From assembly GCF_034347425.1 (NCBI RefSeq), contig NZ_CP133779.1:992001-1056000 (forward strand): a DNA stretch of 64,000 nucleotides, read 5' to 3'. Of this stretch, positions 38,839 to 48,799 are shown one piece after another. Position 1 is the stretch's first letter, and every line of letters starts with the position of its first letter. The translations under genes were made by a program, and so were the position numbers. Source of the DNA: Undibacterium sp. CCC3.4. GTDB taxonomy: Bacteria; Pseudomonadota; Gammaproteobacteria; Burkholderiales; Burkholderiaceae_D. Under the pieces are notes generated by a model, which was not told where the DNA came from, made no database searches, and was given only the letters and a program-made list of their open reading frames with translations.

Positions 38839-41280
38839 TCAGAAATTGAACATACTGGTCAAATCGCCAAGCGCCGACTGATTCACCGGACGATACAAAT
38901 CTGCCGCCGTATTGATAGGGTTAGGACGATTGTCGCGGCTGCGTGCCGACAAAGGCGGCAACTTCCAGTTACGCTCAATGAATTTCAAGACCGACGAGTG
39001 ATCATGATAGGTATGATCGATGAAGTTCGTGCGTGCATACGGTGACACCACCAAGAAGGGAATGCGCGGGCCATCGCCAAAGAAATCGATGTTTTGGATC
39101 GGACCAGTGTCAAAATGGCCGCCACCTTCATCCGTCATGACGATGATGGCAGTATGTGCCCACAAGCTCGGATTGGCCTGAACCTGGCCAATCAGATTTT
39201 GCAAGAAATACTCATACTTGGCCGCCACCGAATACCCAGGATGACCACTGTCGAGATTTTTCGGTACCACAAAAGAGACCGCCGGCAAGGTGCCGTTCTT
39301 TACATCGGCAAAAAAGCTGGTCAAACCAACCAAGCCGGCTTTGAGCGCCGGTGTCGTCATGACTTTGCTCGATGCCACCAAGGGATCACCAATCGCATTG
39401 TATTGAATCGCTTGTGCATACGCAGCCGGCACATGGAATGCGGCGGCGTCGGTGGCGACGTCGGCCAATTCGCGCGCGCCGGTATACCATTTCCACGACA
39501 CGCCTTTATTGGCCAAGGCTTCGGCAATGGTCGGCACGGTTTGCGGTGGGTAGTTGTAATTATTTGGGCCGATAGGCTGCAAATTACCGTTCATATCGTA
39601 GCCGGGGCCGTAGTTATTGACCAGGTAATATTTACCGGCATCGCAGTTACTCGCCACTTTTTTGCTGGCCAAGACCGCTAAAATCGGTGCCACACCCGGC
39701 TGGGTAGAGTCGGAACAATTGACGTAAGAACCGCCGCTGTAACCGTCGCGCGTATAGAAGTTGGCCGTGCCAGCCAAAGGATTCGGATTTTCAATTTGGT
39801 TCGCCGGCGGCACCGCAGGCACGCCGGCCGTATTGAAGTAAGGGACGTCAGCCGTGGCAATGGCAAAGAAATTGGCACCGGTACCACCGAGTATCGATTG
39901 GTGATAGTTATCACTCATCGCATAGGTTTGCGCCAGTGTTTTGAAATACGGTGCATCACCGGTACTCATGTTGAAAAACCCCATCAATTCACCACCCTGG
40001 GAAGGGTTGGCCGGGGTGATGCCGGTGGTATCGCCGCCCTGGCCGACCGAAGCGGCGATCCAAGTGTACATATCGAGCTTGGCATTGTCGCCGCCGGTTT
40101 GCTGCCACATTTGGAAGAAACGATGCACCGGATCACCCGTGGTGGTACCGATGGGATTGGCGATCGACACGCTGTAGGGTACATATTTAGTGATCTGAAA
40201 CGGACCCGGTGCTAAGGTAGCCGGAAATGCCGGATCAGGCGTACCGCCCAGAGTTTGCAAGCTCGCGGTCACTTCACCGATCTGCATAGGTTGAGGTAAA
40301 GTGGCGTAAGCAGCCCCACGCACCGGCGTGACATTGTAAGCAGCTTGATTGCCACCCTGATTTTGCAAGGCCAATTTAAAATTCGGACCAGGCGTGCCGT
40401 CGGCATTGATGATGCCCTGCGATAACAGATTTTTAATCGTCTGACCGCTCGGTGCAGCGTAGGCACCGAATACGCCGTCGAAGGTTTGATTTTCACCGAC
40501 GATGACGATGATATTGGTAATCGGCGTGGTCGTCGCGCTCTTGCTCAATGCGAGCAAGGAAGTGACGGCCGTGGCCGGTACCGCGCTGGCGACCGCGCCG
40601 CTGACCGGCACACTGACGAGCGCGCGATTGGCATCGGTACCGATGCTGACTTGGCCGTTGTGCAGATTAAAGCGCGCCAAATTGAACAGATTATCGAGCG
40701 GATCGGCCGCACCGGCCTGATAACTGGTACTGGCAATCGGGTCGGCAGTTTCGCTGGCAGGAATCGCCATTGCAGTATAAACATTCTGAAACAGCGTGGC
40801 GATATCTTGTTGAGCCGCTGCGAGTTTCGCTGCCGTCAAGCCGGCCACCACACTGGCCGTGCTGGTCGCAACGGTCGGCACGGCACCGAGCACGCGTTGC
40901 GAGATCAAGGAAGTGAGGGGATTGAGATTGGCTTGCACCACATAGGCTTGGCCCGGCACCGCTGCGGCCGGCACCAGTACCGATGACAACAATACCGGCG
41001 TGCCATCGCTATCATTGATCGGCGTGGTCAGCAGGAAAGGACCAGGACCGCTGAGCTTGAGCGTGTAATGACCACTCGCATCGGTCAAGCTCGAGCTGGT
41101 AACGGCGCCGCTGACATCGGTGGCACTGATAGTAACGCCGGCCAAGGCGATGCCGGTCGAAGCGACACCGCTCACACTGTAAGTCGGCGCGGCGGCGGCG
41201 CTGAAAAATGAAGGGCTGCTGCCGCAAGCACTGGCCAACACAGTCATCGCGCAAGCGATGGCGATCGTATGAAGTTTCAT
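38839..41280 (-). CDS. large phosphoesterase-family (phospholipase C/acid phosphatase-like) lipoprotein
   Basis: This 813-residue exported protein has a lipoprotein signal (MKLHTIAIACAMTVLASACG). Residues about 30-110 look like a carboxypeptidase-regulatory-like beta domain (VSGVASTGIALAGVTISATD, DASGHYTLKL). The catalytic domain begins near 260 with NIIVIVGENQTFDGVFGAY, the N-terminal motif of the PlcC/AcpA phosphoesterase family. It continues with SDNYHQSILGGTGANFFAIA, VVPKNLDSGHPGYSVAAKYE and ALVMTDEGGGHFD-like AIIVMTDEGGGHFDTGP. It probably cleaves phosphate esters at the cell surface; the substrate is unknown. Confidence 0.82.
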   Translation of the reverse strand: MKLHTIAIACAMTVLASACGSSPSFFSAAAAPTYSVSGVASTGIALAGVTISATDVSGAVTSSSLTDASGHYTLKLSGPGPFLLTTPINDSDGTPVLLSSVLVPAAAVPGQAYVVQANLNPLTSLISQRVLGAVPTVATSTASVVAGLTAAKLAAAQQDIATLFQNVYTAMAIPASETADPIASTSYQAGAADPLDNLFNLARFNLHNGQVSIGTDANRALVSVPVSGAVASAVPATAVTSLLALSKSATTTPITNIIVIVGENQTFDGVFGAYAAPSGQTIKNLLSQGIINADGTPGPNFKLALQNQGGNQAAYNVTPVRGAAYATLPQPMQIGEVTASLQTLGGTPDPAFPATLAPGPFQITKYVPYSVSIANPIGTTTGDPVHRFFQMWQQTGGDNAKLDMYTWIAASVGQGGDTTGITPANPSQGGELMGFFNMSTGDAPYFKTLAQTYAMSDNYHQSILGGTGANFFAIATADVPYFNTAGVPAVPPANQIENPNPLAGTANFYTRDGYSGGSYVNCSDSTQPGVAPILAVLASKKVASNCDAGKYYLVNNYGPGYDMNGNLQPIGPNNYNYPPQTVPTIAEALANKGVSWKWYTGARELADVATDAAAFHVPAAYAQAIQYNAIGDPLVASSKVMTTPALKAGLVGLTSFFADVKNGTLPAVSFVVPKNLDSGHPGYSVAAKYEYFLQNLIGQVQANPSLWAHTAIIVMTDEGGGHFDTGPIQNIDFFGDGPRIPFLVVSPYARTNFIDHTYHDHSSVLKFIERNWKLPPLSARSRDNRPNPINTAADLYRPVNQSALGDLTSMFNF

Positions 41281-41511
41281 GACTTTCCTGTTTCAATTGT
41301 TTGAAAATGGGAGGGCCGTGAACTGACAGCCGATCCAGACCGACTAGAGTGTGGCAAGGGTTTGTGACGCAATGATGAAAAGAAGGCAAGAGAAAATTAA
41401 TTAGGGTGAGCCCTCTAATGTTCGCCGCAGCCCTGCCCGTTACCATCCCGGCTTACAATACGGGAGGGCGCGTCGCTGTTGACGCGCGCCGACTCCTTAA
41501 GATTGAGAATC

Positions 41512-42456
41512 ATGTCAGAAAACCAGCTGCACCCGCGCAATCGCCATCAAGCTCACTATGATTTCGTCCGCCTCATGCAAGACGATGCGCGCCTGACTGA
41601 ATTTGTGATCCGCAATCCGCACGGCCAACACAGCATAGACTTTGCCGATGCCGCCGCCGTCAAGGCACTCAACCGTGCCCTGTTATTGAGCGACTATGGC
41701 ATTCAAGATTGGGAGCTGCCAGCGCAGCATTTGTGCCCAGCCATTCCCGGACGCGCTGATTACTTGCACTATCTGGCCGATCTGCTCAGCAGTTGCCACC
41801 TCGGTCGCTTGCCGAAAGCGGCCGGCATTCGCGTGCTCGATATCGGCACCGGTGCCAGCGGCGTCTATCCCTTACTCGGTGCGACCAGCTATGGCTGGCA
41901 ATTTGTCGCCAGCGATATCAACCAAACCTCACTCGATAATGTGCAGCACATCTTACAGGCCAACCCCAAGCTGGCGGCACAAATAGAATTGCGGCGGCAA
42001 ACCACACCAACGGCGATTCTGCAGCAGATCATCGGGGCCGATGACTGGTTCGATCTGACCATGTGCAATCCGCCATTTCATGCCTCAGCAGCGGAAGCGG
42101 CCGCCGGCTCGGCGCGCAAATGGCAGCAACTAGGGAAAAACAACGCGCTGCCAGCGGCTGGCCCACGGCTCAACTTCGGCGGGCAGGATGCCGAACTCTG
42201 GTGTCCGGGCGGCGAAGTCGGCTTCATTCAAACCATGATGAACGAGAGCGCGACCTTACGCGGCCAGTGCTTCTGGTTCACTACCCTGGTGTCGAAGGCA
42301 AGCAACCTGGCGGTCCTGAAAGCGACGCTCAAACGCCTCAAGGTGACGGAACAACGCGAAATCAGCATGCAACAGGGGCAAAAACAAAGTCGCTTCTTGG
42401 CTTGGACTTTTTTGACACCGGAACAACAAAAAGCCTGGAAAAAATGGCGCTGGTAA
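41512..42456 (+). CDS. rlmF: 23S rRNA (adenine-1618-N6)-methyltransferase
   Basis: This protein of 314 residues has its start at ATG 41512 (MSENQLHPRNRHQAHYDFVR), which matches the family N-terminus. The SAM-binding part is RVLDIGTGASGVYPLLGATS, and the catalytic motif is DLTMCNPPFH (NPPF of N6-adenine methylases). The region GPRLNFGGQDAELWCPGGEV is characteristic of RlmF. It modifies A1618 of 23S rRNA before 50S assembly is complete. Confidence 0.94.
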   Translation: MSENQLHPRNRHQAHYDFVRLMQDDARLTEFVIRNPHGQHSIDFADAAAVKALNRALLLSDYGIQDWELPAQHLCPAIPGRADYLHYLADLLSSCHLGRLPKAAGIRVLDIGTGASGVYPLLGATSYGWQFVASDINQTSLDNVQHILQANPKLAAQIELRRQTTPTAILQQIIGADDWFDLTMCNPPFHASAAEAAAGSARKWQQLGKNNALPAAGPRLNFGGQDAELWCPGGEVGFIQTMMNESATLRGQCFWFTTLVSKASNLAVLKATLKRLKVTEQREISMQQGQKQSRFLAWTFLTPEQQKAWKKWRW

Positions 42457-42876
42457 TGTTTTCGTGATGTCTTTTCCTGCCGCGCAGGGTATCGTGCAGG
42501 AGCGCTAGCGCTGCGGCAGTTTGACGATGATCAAGCGTAGGTAAGAAAAATTCAGAGGCAAAAAAATCGTTGAAGGCGAGCACCAAGGCGGCAGTGCTGG
42601 TAAAATCAGAATAAAAATTAGGTGAAACACTCTAAATATGACTATTTACCGTGCTTCGTCGCTCTGTTGCCGGCTACTTCACAATTAATAATATTTTGGC
42701 ACTGTTTTACCGAGAAATATTCTCACCGCCCAACACTGCCAAGTTTACCAAAAACGCCTGCTAAATTATTCACAGCACACTCCTAGGCTGGCTTACAATC
42801 TGGGGCGCCGCCATTCTGAATGACGGCTTCACTCAGTCTGGGTGTGAACTTAAAGCTCAATGTGTCAAGGACAGCA
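42457..42876 (+). other. 420-bp gap without a supported gene
   Basis: Only short frames without ribosome-binding sites are seen. The right half is AT-rich (42600-42780) and would suit a promoter region for the downstream flavoenzyme, with a TACAAT box near its end. I see no repeat, RNA gene or terminator that I can support. Confidence 0.4.
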
Positions 42877-44121
42877 ATGAAACGAGTAGATGATTTTCGC
42901 CTGAAATTAGGCAAAGATGAATTGGTACCTATCATGATAGGCGGGATGGGCGTCGACATTTCCACCGCCGAACTGGCGCTGGTGGCAGCGCGTCTCGGTG
43001 GCATCGGCCATATTTCCGATGCGATGGTGCACGATGTCTCCGATCGTCGCTTCGACACCAGCTACATCAAAGAAAAAACCAAATTCTACAAATACAATAT
43101 CAACAACACTGACAAGACCGAGATCAAGTTCAATCTCGAGCACTTGGCAGAAGCGACGCGCCTGCATGTTGGCAAAACCATGGAAGCCAAACAAGGCAGC
43201 GGCATGATTTTTGTCAACTGCATGGAAAAGTTGACGATGAATGGTCCACGCGAAACCCTCAAGGTGCGCTTGGAATCGTCGCTCGATGCCGGCATTGACG
43301 GCATCACCTTGAGCGCCGGTTTGCATCTCGGTTCCTTCGGCCTCATGGCCGAGCATGCGCGCTTTCGTGACGCCAAACTCGGCATCATCGTCTCCTCGGT
43401 ACGCGCACTGCAATTATTTCTGCGCAAAAACGCCAAGCTCAACCGCTTCCCCGATTACATCGTGGTCGAAGGTCCGCTGGCCGGCGGCCATCTCGGTTTC
43501 GGTCCCGATTGGGCCGAGTATGATTTGCAAACCATCGTCACCGAAGTCGTCACCTATCTGCAGGCGGAAAACCTGGCTATCCCGGTGATTGCGGCCGGTG
43601 GCATTTTCACTGGCAGCGATGCCGTCGCCTTCCTCGAAAACGGCGCTGCCGGCGTACAGGTGGCGACGCGTTTCACGGTCACGGACGAATGCGGTTTGCC
43701 AGCCTCGGTGAAACAAGAATATTTCAAGGCCAGCGAAGACGACATCATCGTCAACAACATCTCGCCAACCGGCTACCCGATGCGCATGTTGAAAAGCACT
43801 CCGGCCATTGGCGACGGCGTGCGTCCTGGCTGCGAATCGTATGGTTATCTGCTCGATGGTAACGGCAACTGCGCCTACATCACTTCCTACAACCGCGAAG
43901 TAGCGGCCCATCCGGAAGCGAAAAAAGTCGTGGTCATGGATAAGACTTGCCTGTGCACCCACATGCGCAATTTTAATTGCTGGACTTGCGGTCAACTGAC
44001 CTATCGTCTCAAGGACACCAGCCACAAGAATGCCGATGGCAGCTATCAATTACTGAGCGCCGAACATGTATTCCGCGATTACCAGTTCAGCACCGATCAT
44101 CAGATCGCCCTGCCGGTCTGA
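42877..44121 (+). CDS. nitronate monooxygenase/2-nitropropane dioxygenase-like flavin enzyme
   Basis: The protein has 414 residues from ATG 42877 (MKRVDDFRLKLGKDELVPIM) with AAGGA upstream. It is an FMN TIM barrel: PIMIGGMGVDISTAELALVA at the N-terminus, VVEGPLAGGHLGFGPDW with the catalytic-type His, and VIAAGGIFTGSDAVAFLENG and AAGVQVATRFTVTDEC for phosphate binding. The C-terminal Cys-rich tail (DKTCLCTHMRNFNCWTCGQL) is unusual for nitronate monooxygenases and marks a distinct subgroup. The substrate is uncertain. A strong terminator follows. Confidence 0.8.
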   Translation: MKRVDDFRLKLGKDELVPIMIGGMGVDISTAELALVAARLGGIGHISDAMVHDVSDRRFDTSYIKEKTKFYKYNINNTDKTEIKFNLEHLAEATRLHVGKTMEAKQGSGMIFVNCMEKLTMNGPRETLKVRLESSLDAGIDGITLSAGLHLGSFGLMAEHARFRDAKLGIIVSSVRALQLFLRKNAKLNRFPDYIVVEGPLAGGHLGFGPDWAEYDLQTIVTEVVTYLQAENLAIPVIAAGGIFTGSDAVAFLENGAAGVQVATRFTVTDECGLPASVKQEYFKASEDDIIVNNISPTGYPMRMLKSTPAIGDGVRPGCESYGYLLDGNGNCAYITSYNREVAAHPEAKKVVVMDKTCLCTHMRNFNCWTCGQLTYRLKDTSHKNADGSYQLLSAEHVFRDYQFSTDHQIALPV

Positions 44122-44136
44122 TTGAACCGCCTGAAA

Positions 44137-44168
44137 AACAGAAAGCGCGCCACGGCGCGCTTTCTGTT
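44137..44168. terminator. 15-bp hairpin between convergent genes
   Basis: AACAGAAAGCGCGCC and GGCGCGCTTTCTGTT pair perfectly around a 2-nt loop, with A-rich sequence on the left and TTTCC-like on the right. It separates the flavin enzyme (+) from the ribosomal oxygenase (-) and probably serves both. Confidence 0.8.
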
Positions 44169-44183
44169 TCCCCGCGATGCACC

Positions 44184-45329
44184 TTACTCGTCGAAATACC
44201 AATAACCCTGATTCACCCAAGCCAACAAGGCCGCAGCAAAATCGGCATCTTCGAGCGCGGCGCTGAGTACGGCGCTATCGGGGCGTTTCTGGTCACACAA
44301 AACGCGCACCACTGACGCTGACGCGGCACCGAAAGTCCTACGCTGGCCATCAACATGACAAACCCCGTCGCGCCAGCCCTCGTCAACATAGAAACACCGC
44401 AACCCACCGGTACGCACCAAACCGAACTGCTGCAACTGCTGTGCCAATTGCGCTGATTCCAAGGGCTCTTCGAGTTCTTGCAAATCGAGTTCATTACGCG
44501 TTTTTGACAAGAAACCAGCAATAAAATCAGCGACCAAAGCGTCATCATCAAGCACGGCCTGCATTTGCGCACGCAGCGCCGCCACATCAGCCCGACTGAT
44601 CTGCGCCGGATAAGTCTGCAACGGCCGTCCCGGATCACTGATGAGCGCCTCACCGAGCTCTTCATCGATCAGGTAATCGGCCAAACCGCTGAGCATATCA
44701 CGCGCCGATTTGCTGCGAAAACCGACCGAAAAACTCATGGAATTTTCCAAGCTCACGCCTTCGTGCGGGAAGCCCGGCGGAATATACAGAATATCGCCAC
44801 TGCTGACCTCGACATCGATGAGGGCATCAAACGCTTCGGTATGCCACAAAGCCGGATGGGCGGCGAACTGGCGGTGCGGACCGCGTGCACCAACGCGCCA
44901 ACGGCGGCGGCCCGAGCCCTGACAAATGAAGACATCATACAGATCGATGTGCGGCCCCACGCCACCACCTGGGGTGGCGTAACTGATCATCACATCATCG
45001 AGCCGCCATGTCGGAAGGAAGGAAAATGCGTCAACCAGGCGTGCCACTTCGGGCGACCAATGATCAACCGCCTGCACCACCAGTGTCCAATCTTTATGGC
45101 CAAGCTTGCCGTAATTATCGAACGGCCCGGTTTCGGCTTGCCATTGCTGATCTTTTTTATAAATCAAACGCGAGCTGATTTGCTCCTCGCAGGCCAAACC
45201 GGCCAATTCATCGGGCCGCAACAAATCGTGAAAATACGGAAAACCCTGACGCAGCAAAACCGGTTTTTGCTGCCAGTAATCGGCAAGAAATTCTTCGAGC
45301 GTGAGATCGCTCAATTGTAATGTCAACAT
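44184..45329 (-). CDS. roxA: JmjC-type ribosomal oxygenase, RoxA/YcfD-like
   Basis: This is a 381-residue 2-oxoglutarate/Fe(II) oxygenase. In E. coli the relative hydroxylates an arginine of ribosomal protein L16. The cupin core shows the iron-binding HxD in GGGVGPHIDLYDVFICQGSG and the matching distal part GDILYIPPGFPHEG. N-terminal LEEFLADYWQQKPVLLRQGF is typical. The C-terminal winged-helix region is present, so it is full length. Confidence 0.9.
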   Translation of the reverse strand: MLTLQLSDLTLEEFLADYWQQKPVLLRQGFPYFHDLLRPDELAGLACEEQISSRLIYKKDQQWQAETGPFDNYGKLGHKDWTLVVQAVDHWSPEVARLVDAFSFLPTWRLDDVMISYATPGGGVGPHIDLYDVFICQGSGRRRWRVGARGPHRQFAAHPALWHTEAFDALIDVEVSSGDILYIPPGFPHEGVSLENSMSFSVGFRSKSARDMLSGLADYLIDEELGEALISDPGRPLQTYPAQISRADVAALRAQMQAVLDDDALVADFIAGFLSKTRNELDLQELEEPLESAQLAQQLQQFGLVRTGGLRCFYVDEGWRDGVCHVDGQRRTFGAASASVVRVLCDQKRPDSAVLSAALEDADFAAALLAWVNQGYWYFDE

Positions 45330-45491
45330 GGCATGCTCATGAAAGTAAGAGTAACAGTCAGCATGCTTGTAACATGGACCACGCCGGGCCGCGCTCGACT
45401 AGATCAAACAAGCTGCAGACAGCGCTCAAACAAGGATCGTCGCGACGGATAAGCTGACCGCACGTTACAATACCTCACCTTTTCAGCTTGA

Positions 45492-46913
45492 GTGCTTATT
45501 TTGACCTTACTCGCCAGTCCGCTCGCCTTTCTTGATCTCGAAACCACCGGCACCATCGCCACTCGCGATCGCATTCTCGAAATCGCCATCGTCAGTTTCG
45601 ACGGCGAACAGGTGCAGCGCTGGAGTCAGTTGCTCAATCCGGAATGCAGTATTCCCGCCTTCGTCGAACAATTGACCGGCATTACTGCCGATATGGTGGT
45701 GGCCGAGCCTCAGTTCGCCACACTGGCAGCAGAGATCTTGCAGCGGCTGCAAGGCCATGTCTTGGTCGCGCACAATGCGCGCTTCGATTACAGTTTTTTG
45801 AAAAATGAATTCAAACGCGTCGGTCTGCCGTTTCGCGCCACCGTGCTATGCAGTTTGAAATTATCGCGCTTATTGTTTCCGCAATTCCCCAAACATAATC
45901 TCGACAGCCTGATGGAACGCCACCAGTTAGAGGTAGACGGCCAACGCCATCGCGCCCTCACCGATGCCGAAGCGGTGTACCAATTCTGGCGGCGGCTGGA
46001 AGAAACCATGCCGGCTGAGGAATTACAGGCAATTGTCAAGCAACTGACCTCGCGCAGCAGTTTGCCGTCACAATTGGATCCACATTTAATCGATGAATTA
46101 CCGAAAGGGCACGGCGTCTACTTGTTTTTCGGTGAAAACCAGCTGCCACTCTACATAGGCAAAAGTAATACCGTCCGTCAGCGCGTGTTGTCGCATTTCT
46201 CCTCCGACCATGCGCTGGCCAAAGAACTCAATATTTCGCAGCAAATTCGTGACATCGAATGGCTGGAATGTGAAGGTGAAATCGATGCCTTGATCACCGA
46301 GGCACGCCTGATCAAAGAACGCCAGCCTACCCTCAACCGTCAGTTGCGGCGCAATTCGGAATTTTGTTCCTGGCGTTTGGTCGATACCGGCAGCGGCTTA
46401 TTGCAGCCGCAATTGGCGTATGCGCGCGACCTCGATCTCGGTCGCCAGGAACAGTTATACGGACTGTTCAAAAGCGGCGCGAGCGCGCGCGAATTTCTCA
46501 TGCAAGCAGTGCGACAATTTCAATTGTGTGCGGCCACCCTGGGTTTGGAATCGGGCGGCGCTGGCAAACCCTGCTTCGCCTATCAACTCAAACAATGCAA
46601 GGGCGCTTGCTGCGGCAAAGAATCGCCGCTACAGCATAATTTACGCCTGATCGATGCGCTCAATGAGATGAAACTCAAGGCTTGGCCCTTCGCCGGCCCG
46701 GCCCTGCTTAAAGAAGGCAAGATCTATCATGTGATCGAAGCTTGGTGTTATCTCGGCCGCGCCGGCAACAGTGCCGAACTGTCCGAACTGCTCAGCAACG
46801 GCAAGCCGCGCCTCGATCGCGATACCTATCGAATTTTAGTCAAATACCTGGATCGTATGGTGCCGCTGGAGAAGCATGGAATCGATCACTTTTTTGCCGC
46901 AACAATTTCGTGA
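45492..46913 (+). CDS. DnaQ-like 3'-5' exonuclease fused to a UvrC/Cho-type GIY-YIG nuclease
   Basis: This is a 473-residue fusion. Residues about 10-175 are a DEDDh exonuclease (FLDLETTGTIATRDRILEIA; HNARFDYSFLKNEF; HRALTDAEAVYQFW). From about 205 a GIY-YIG domain begins (LPKGHGVYLFFGENQLPLYI; IGKSNTVRQRVLSHF), followed by a UvrC-like Cys-rich segment (CFAYQLKQCKGACCGKE). It probably makes excision-repair incisions and trims DNA. The start is GTG 45492; TTG 45501 is an alternative. Confidence 0.88.
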   Translation: MLILTLLASPLAFLDLETTGTIATRDRILEIAIVSFDGEQVQRWSQLLNPECSIPAFVEQLTGITADMVVAEPQFATLAAEILQRLQGHVLVAHNARFDYSFLKNEFKRVGLPFRATVLCSLKLSRLLFPQFPKHNLDSLMERHQLEVDGQRHRALTDAEAVYQFWRRLEETMPAEELQAIVKQLTSRSSLPSQLDPHLIDELPKGHGVYLFFGENQLPLYIGKSNTVRQRVLSHFSSDHALAKELNISQQIRDIEWLECEGEIDALITEARLIKERQPTLNRQLRRNSEFCSWRLVDTGSGLLQPQLAYARDLDLGRQEQLYGLFKSGASAREFLMQAVRQFQLCAATLGLESGGAGKPCFAYQLKQCKGACCGKESPLQHNLRLIDALNEMKLKAWPFAGPALLKEGKIYHVIEAWCYLGRAGNSAELSELLSNGKPRLDRDTYRILVKYLDRMVPLEKHGIDHFFAATIS

Positions 46914-46982
46914 CGCGTCAATTCGGACCGCCTTAAGCCACAAGCTAAGCCGCAATCTTGGTCAGGCCACTAGGGCGACGCA

Positions 46983-47038
46983 AGTGCGCCTCAGTGGCGG
47001 CGGGCAAACCACTTGGATTAAATCTGCGCTTCCCTGGC
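46983..47038. mobile_element. half copy of the 169-bp brnT-type element
   Basis: These 56 bp match the right end of the element in brnT (21291-21346) with three substitutions and end in the same TTCCCTGGC terminus. The left half and the palindrome are missing. It lies just past the exonuclease fusion gene, beside the DUF2442 remnant. Confidence 0.85.
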
Positions 47039-47071
47039 GTATTGAAAAAAAATAGACGAAATATGGACCGC

Positions 47072-47285
47072 TCAGGCGATTTTGCCGCCGATTACTCCCA
47101 AGTCCGACAGACTACTAGCATCGCCGCGACCAGCCAGAAGACCCGCCACCGCAATGTCTTCGTCCAGCTCGTCCCAATGAATACCATTAATCGATAGCTC
47201 ATAATGTTGCAGCTGCTCCGGTTTGGCATGCAGCAATCTGGGAAACCACACTAAGGGAATGCCTAGTGTGCGGCCATCCGTTGAC
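47072..47285 (-). pseudogene. DUF2442 protein, 5' end lost at the IS605 insertion
   Basis: The remaining frame reads STDGRTLGIPLVWFPRLLHA, then GIHWDELDEDIAVAGLLAGR, the core and C-terminus of DUF2442. DUF2442 proteins are usually encoded right after a DUF4160 protein, and a DUF4160 remnant lies on the other side of the IS605. The 5' codons are absent because TTGAC at 47281-47285 marks the IS boundary. The function of the DUF4160-DUF2442 pair is not established; a toxin-antitoxin role has been suspected. Confidence 0.75.
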
Positions 47286-47302
47286 ATCCTCCCCGCCCTA
47301 AA

Positions 47303-47537
47303 GAGGCTGTCGCAAAAGCCTGATGGACGTTTTTTACACCTGAAACACCGCATACCGCGTCATTCCCGCATGCTTTTGGCGGGAACCCAGCGTCGTTTTT
47401 TACACTGAAAATGCCACAATTTCTGGCATTTTCAGTTAACCACGAACGCCGCTGGGTTCCTGCCAAAAGCGCGCAGGAATGACGTGGCCACCAGTTAGGG
47501 TAATGATACCGACTCAATACCCTTTTGCGACAGCCTC
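47303..47537. mobile_element. 235-bp inverted-repeat element, copy 3 (tnpB-side IS605 hairpin)
   Basis: The ends are GAGGCTG...CAGCCTC, in forward orientation. TAAA at 47299-47302 is repeated at 47538-47541, a clean 4-bp target duplication. Excising one TAAA plus the element restores the palindrome CCCCGCCCTAAAGGACGGGG. Its last base forms part of the tnpB stop codon. Confidence 0.92.
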
Positions 47538-48778
47538 TAAAGGACGGGGATTCCTACGGCGCTGCGCGATGATTTGCGAGTCGCTTCGGTGGGTTCCTGC
47601 TTCTTCGAGCGGCCTGACTGCACCATCTCTCCACAGGCTAACAAGCGGTATCCCCGCTCTAACACATTGATCGCGCCAACGACATCGGCGTGATTTTCGT
47701 AACCGCAATCGACGCACAAGAATTTCGCTTGTGTTTGCCGATTGTCTTTCGAGACATGGCCGCAGCACGGGCATGTCTGACTGGTATGGTGCGGCGGCAC
47801 GGCTAGCAGAATGCCGCCGTTCCACGCGACCTTGTAGTCGAGCTGCCGCCTGAATTCGCCCCAGCCCTGGTCGAGGATGGCGCGGTTCAGGCCGGACTTC
47901 TGTTTCACCATCTTGCCGTGCTGTTCGCTGTTTCCCTTCGATGACTTGGACATGTTCCGTACCTGCAAATCCTCAATGCAGACGAGCGCGTGGTTTTGGC
48001 TGATCGTCGTTGTGGTTTTGTGCAGGAAGTCTTTCCGGGCATGAGCGATGCCGGCGTGAATCTTTTGAACTTTAGCTTTCGCCTTTTTCCAGTTGTTGCT
48101 GAATTTGAGCTTGCGGCTCATGCGGCGCTGGTAACGAGCCACGCGCTGCTGATGCTTCTTGAAACTATTGAGCGGCGCGATATAGTTTTCGTCGCTCATG
48201 GTGGCGAACCTGGCAATGCCAACATCAATGCCAATGGCGTTTGTGGCTGTCGGCAAAGGTTGAAGAATTTCCCGCTCGGTTTGAATCGACACGAACCACT
48301 TGCCGCCCGACTGGCTCACGGTGGCGTTGCGCACCTCGCCCAGCACGTCCCGGCTGTTTCGATAGCGCAACCAACCGAGTTTCGGCAAGAGAATGCGGCT
48401 ATTGTCCTGATCGAGCTTGATCTGTTTCGGCTCAGGATAGCGGAAGCTGTCGCCGCTGCCTTTTCGCTTGAAGCGCGGAAAGTCGGCGCGTTTGGCGAAG
48501 AAATTCTTGTACGCTTTCTCCAAGTCCTTCAAGGCATGTTGCAGTGCCTGGGATGGTGTTTCTTTGAGCCATTCCGTTCCAGCTTCCCGCTTCCAAATCG
48601 GCAGATTAGCCGCCATTGGCACATAGCCAATGAACTTGTTTCCTGCTTCGTGATTTTCTTTTTACATCGCCAGCGCCTTGTTATAGACGAACCGACACGA
48701 TCCGGCGAAACGGCGCATGTCGCGCTGTTGTTCGCCGTTTGGCATCAATTCGAATTTAAAGGCTTGAAGTCGTTGCAT
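47537..48778 (-). pseudogene. tnpB: IS605 TnpB with a nonsense codon at position 39
   Basis: TnpB is the RNA-guided nuclease ancestor of Cas12. The natural start is ATG 48776-48778 (MQRLQAFKFELMPNGEQQRD). Codon 39 is TAA (48662-48664) where relatives have Gln before KENHEAGNKFIGYV, after which the frame continues intact for 374 codons. RuvC motifs are present (GIDVGIARFATMSD; ALVCIEDLQVRNM; NHADVVGAINVLER), as is the zinc ribbon (TCPCCGHVSKDN, FLCVDCGYENH). A restart at 48622 would give a 361-residue protein lacking the first 52 residues. Confidence 0.9.
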
Positions 48779-48799
48779 GATTCAATCATACTCTGGTCT

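Noticed and set aside
42362..42586. 74-codon minus-strand frame after rlmF
   Set aside because: It overlaps the rlmF 3' end, lacks a ribosome-binding site, and resembles nothing known. Possibly a decayed remnant, but unsupported.
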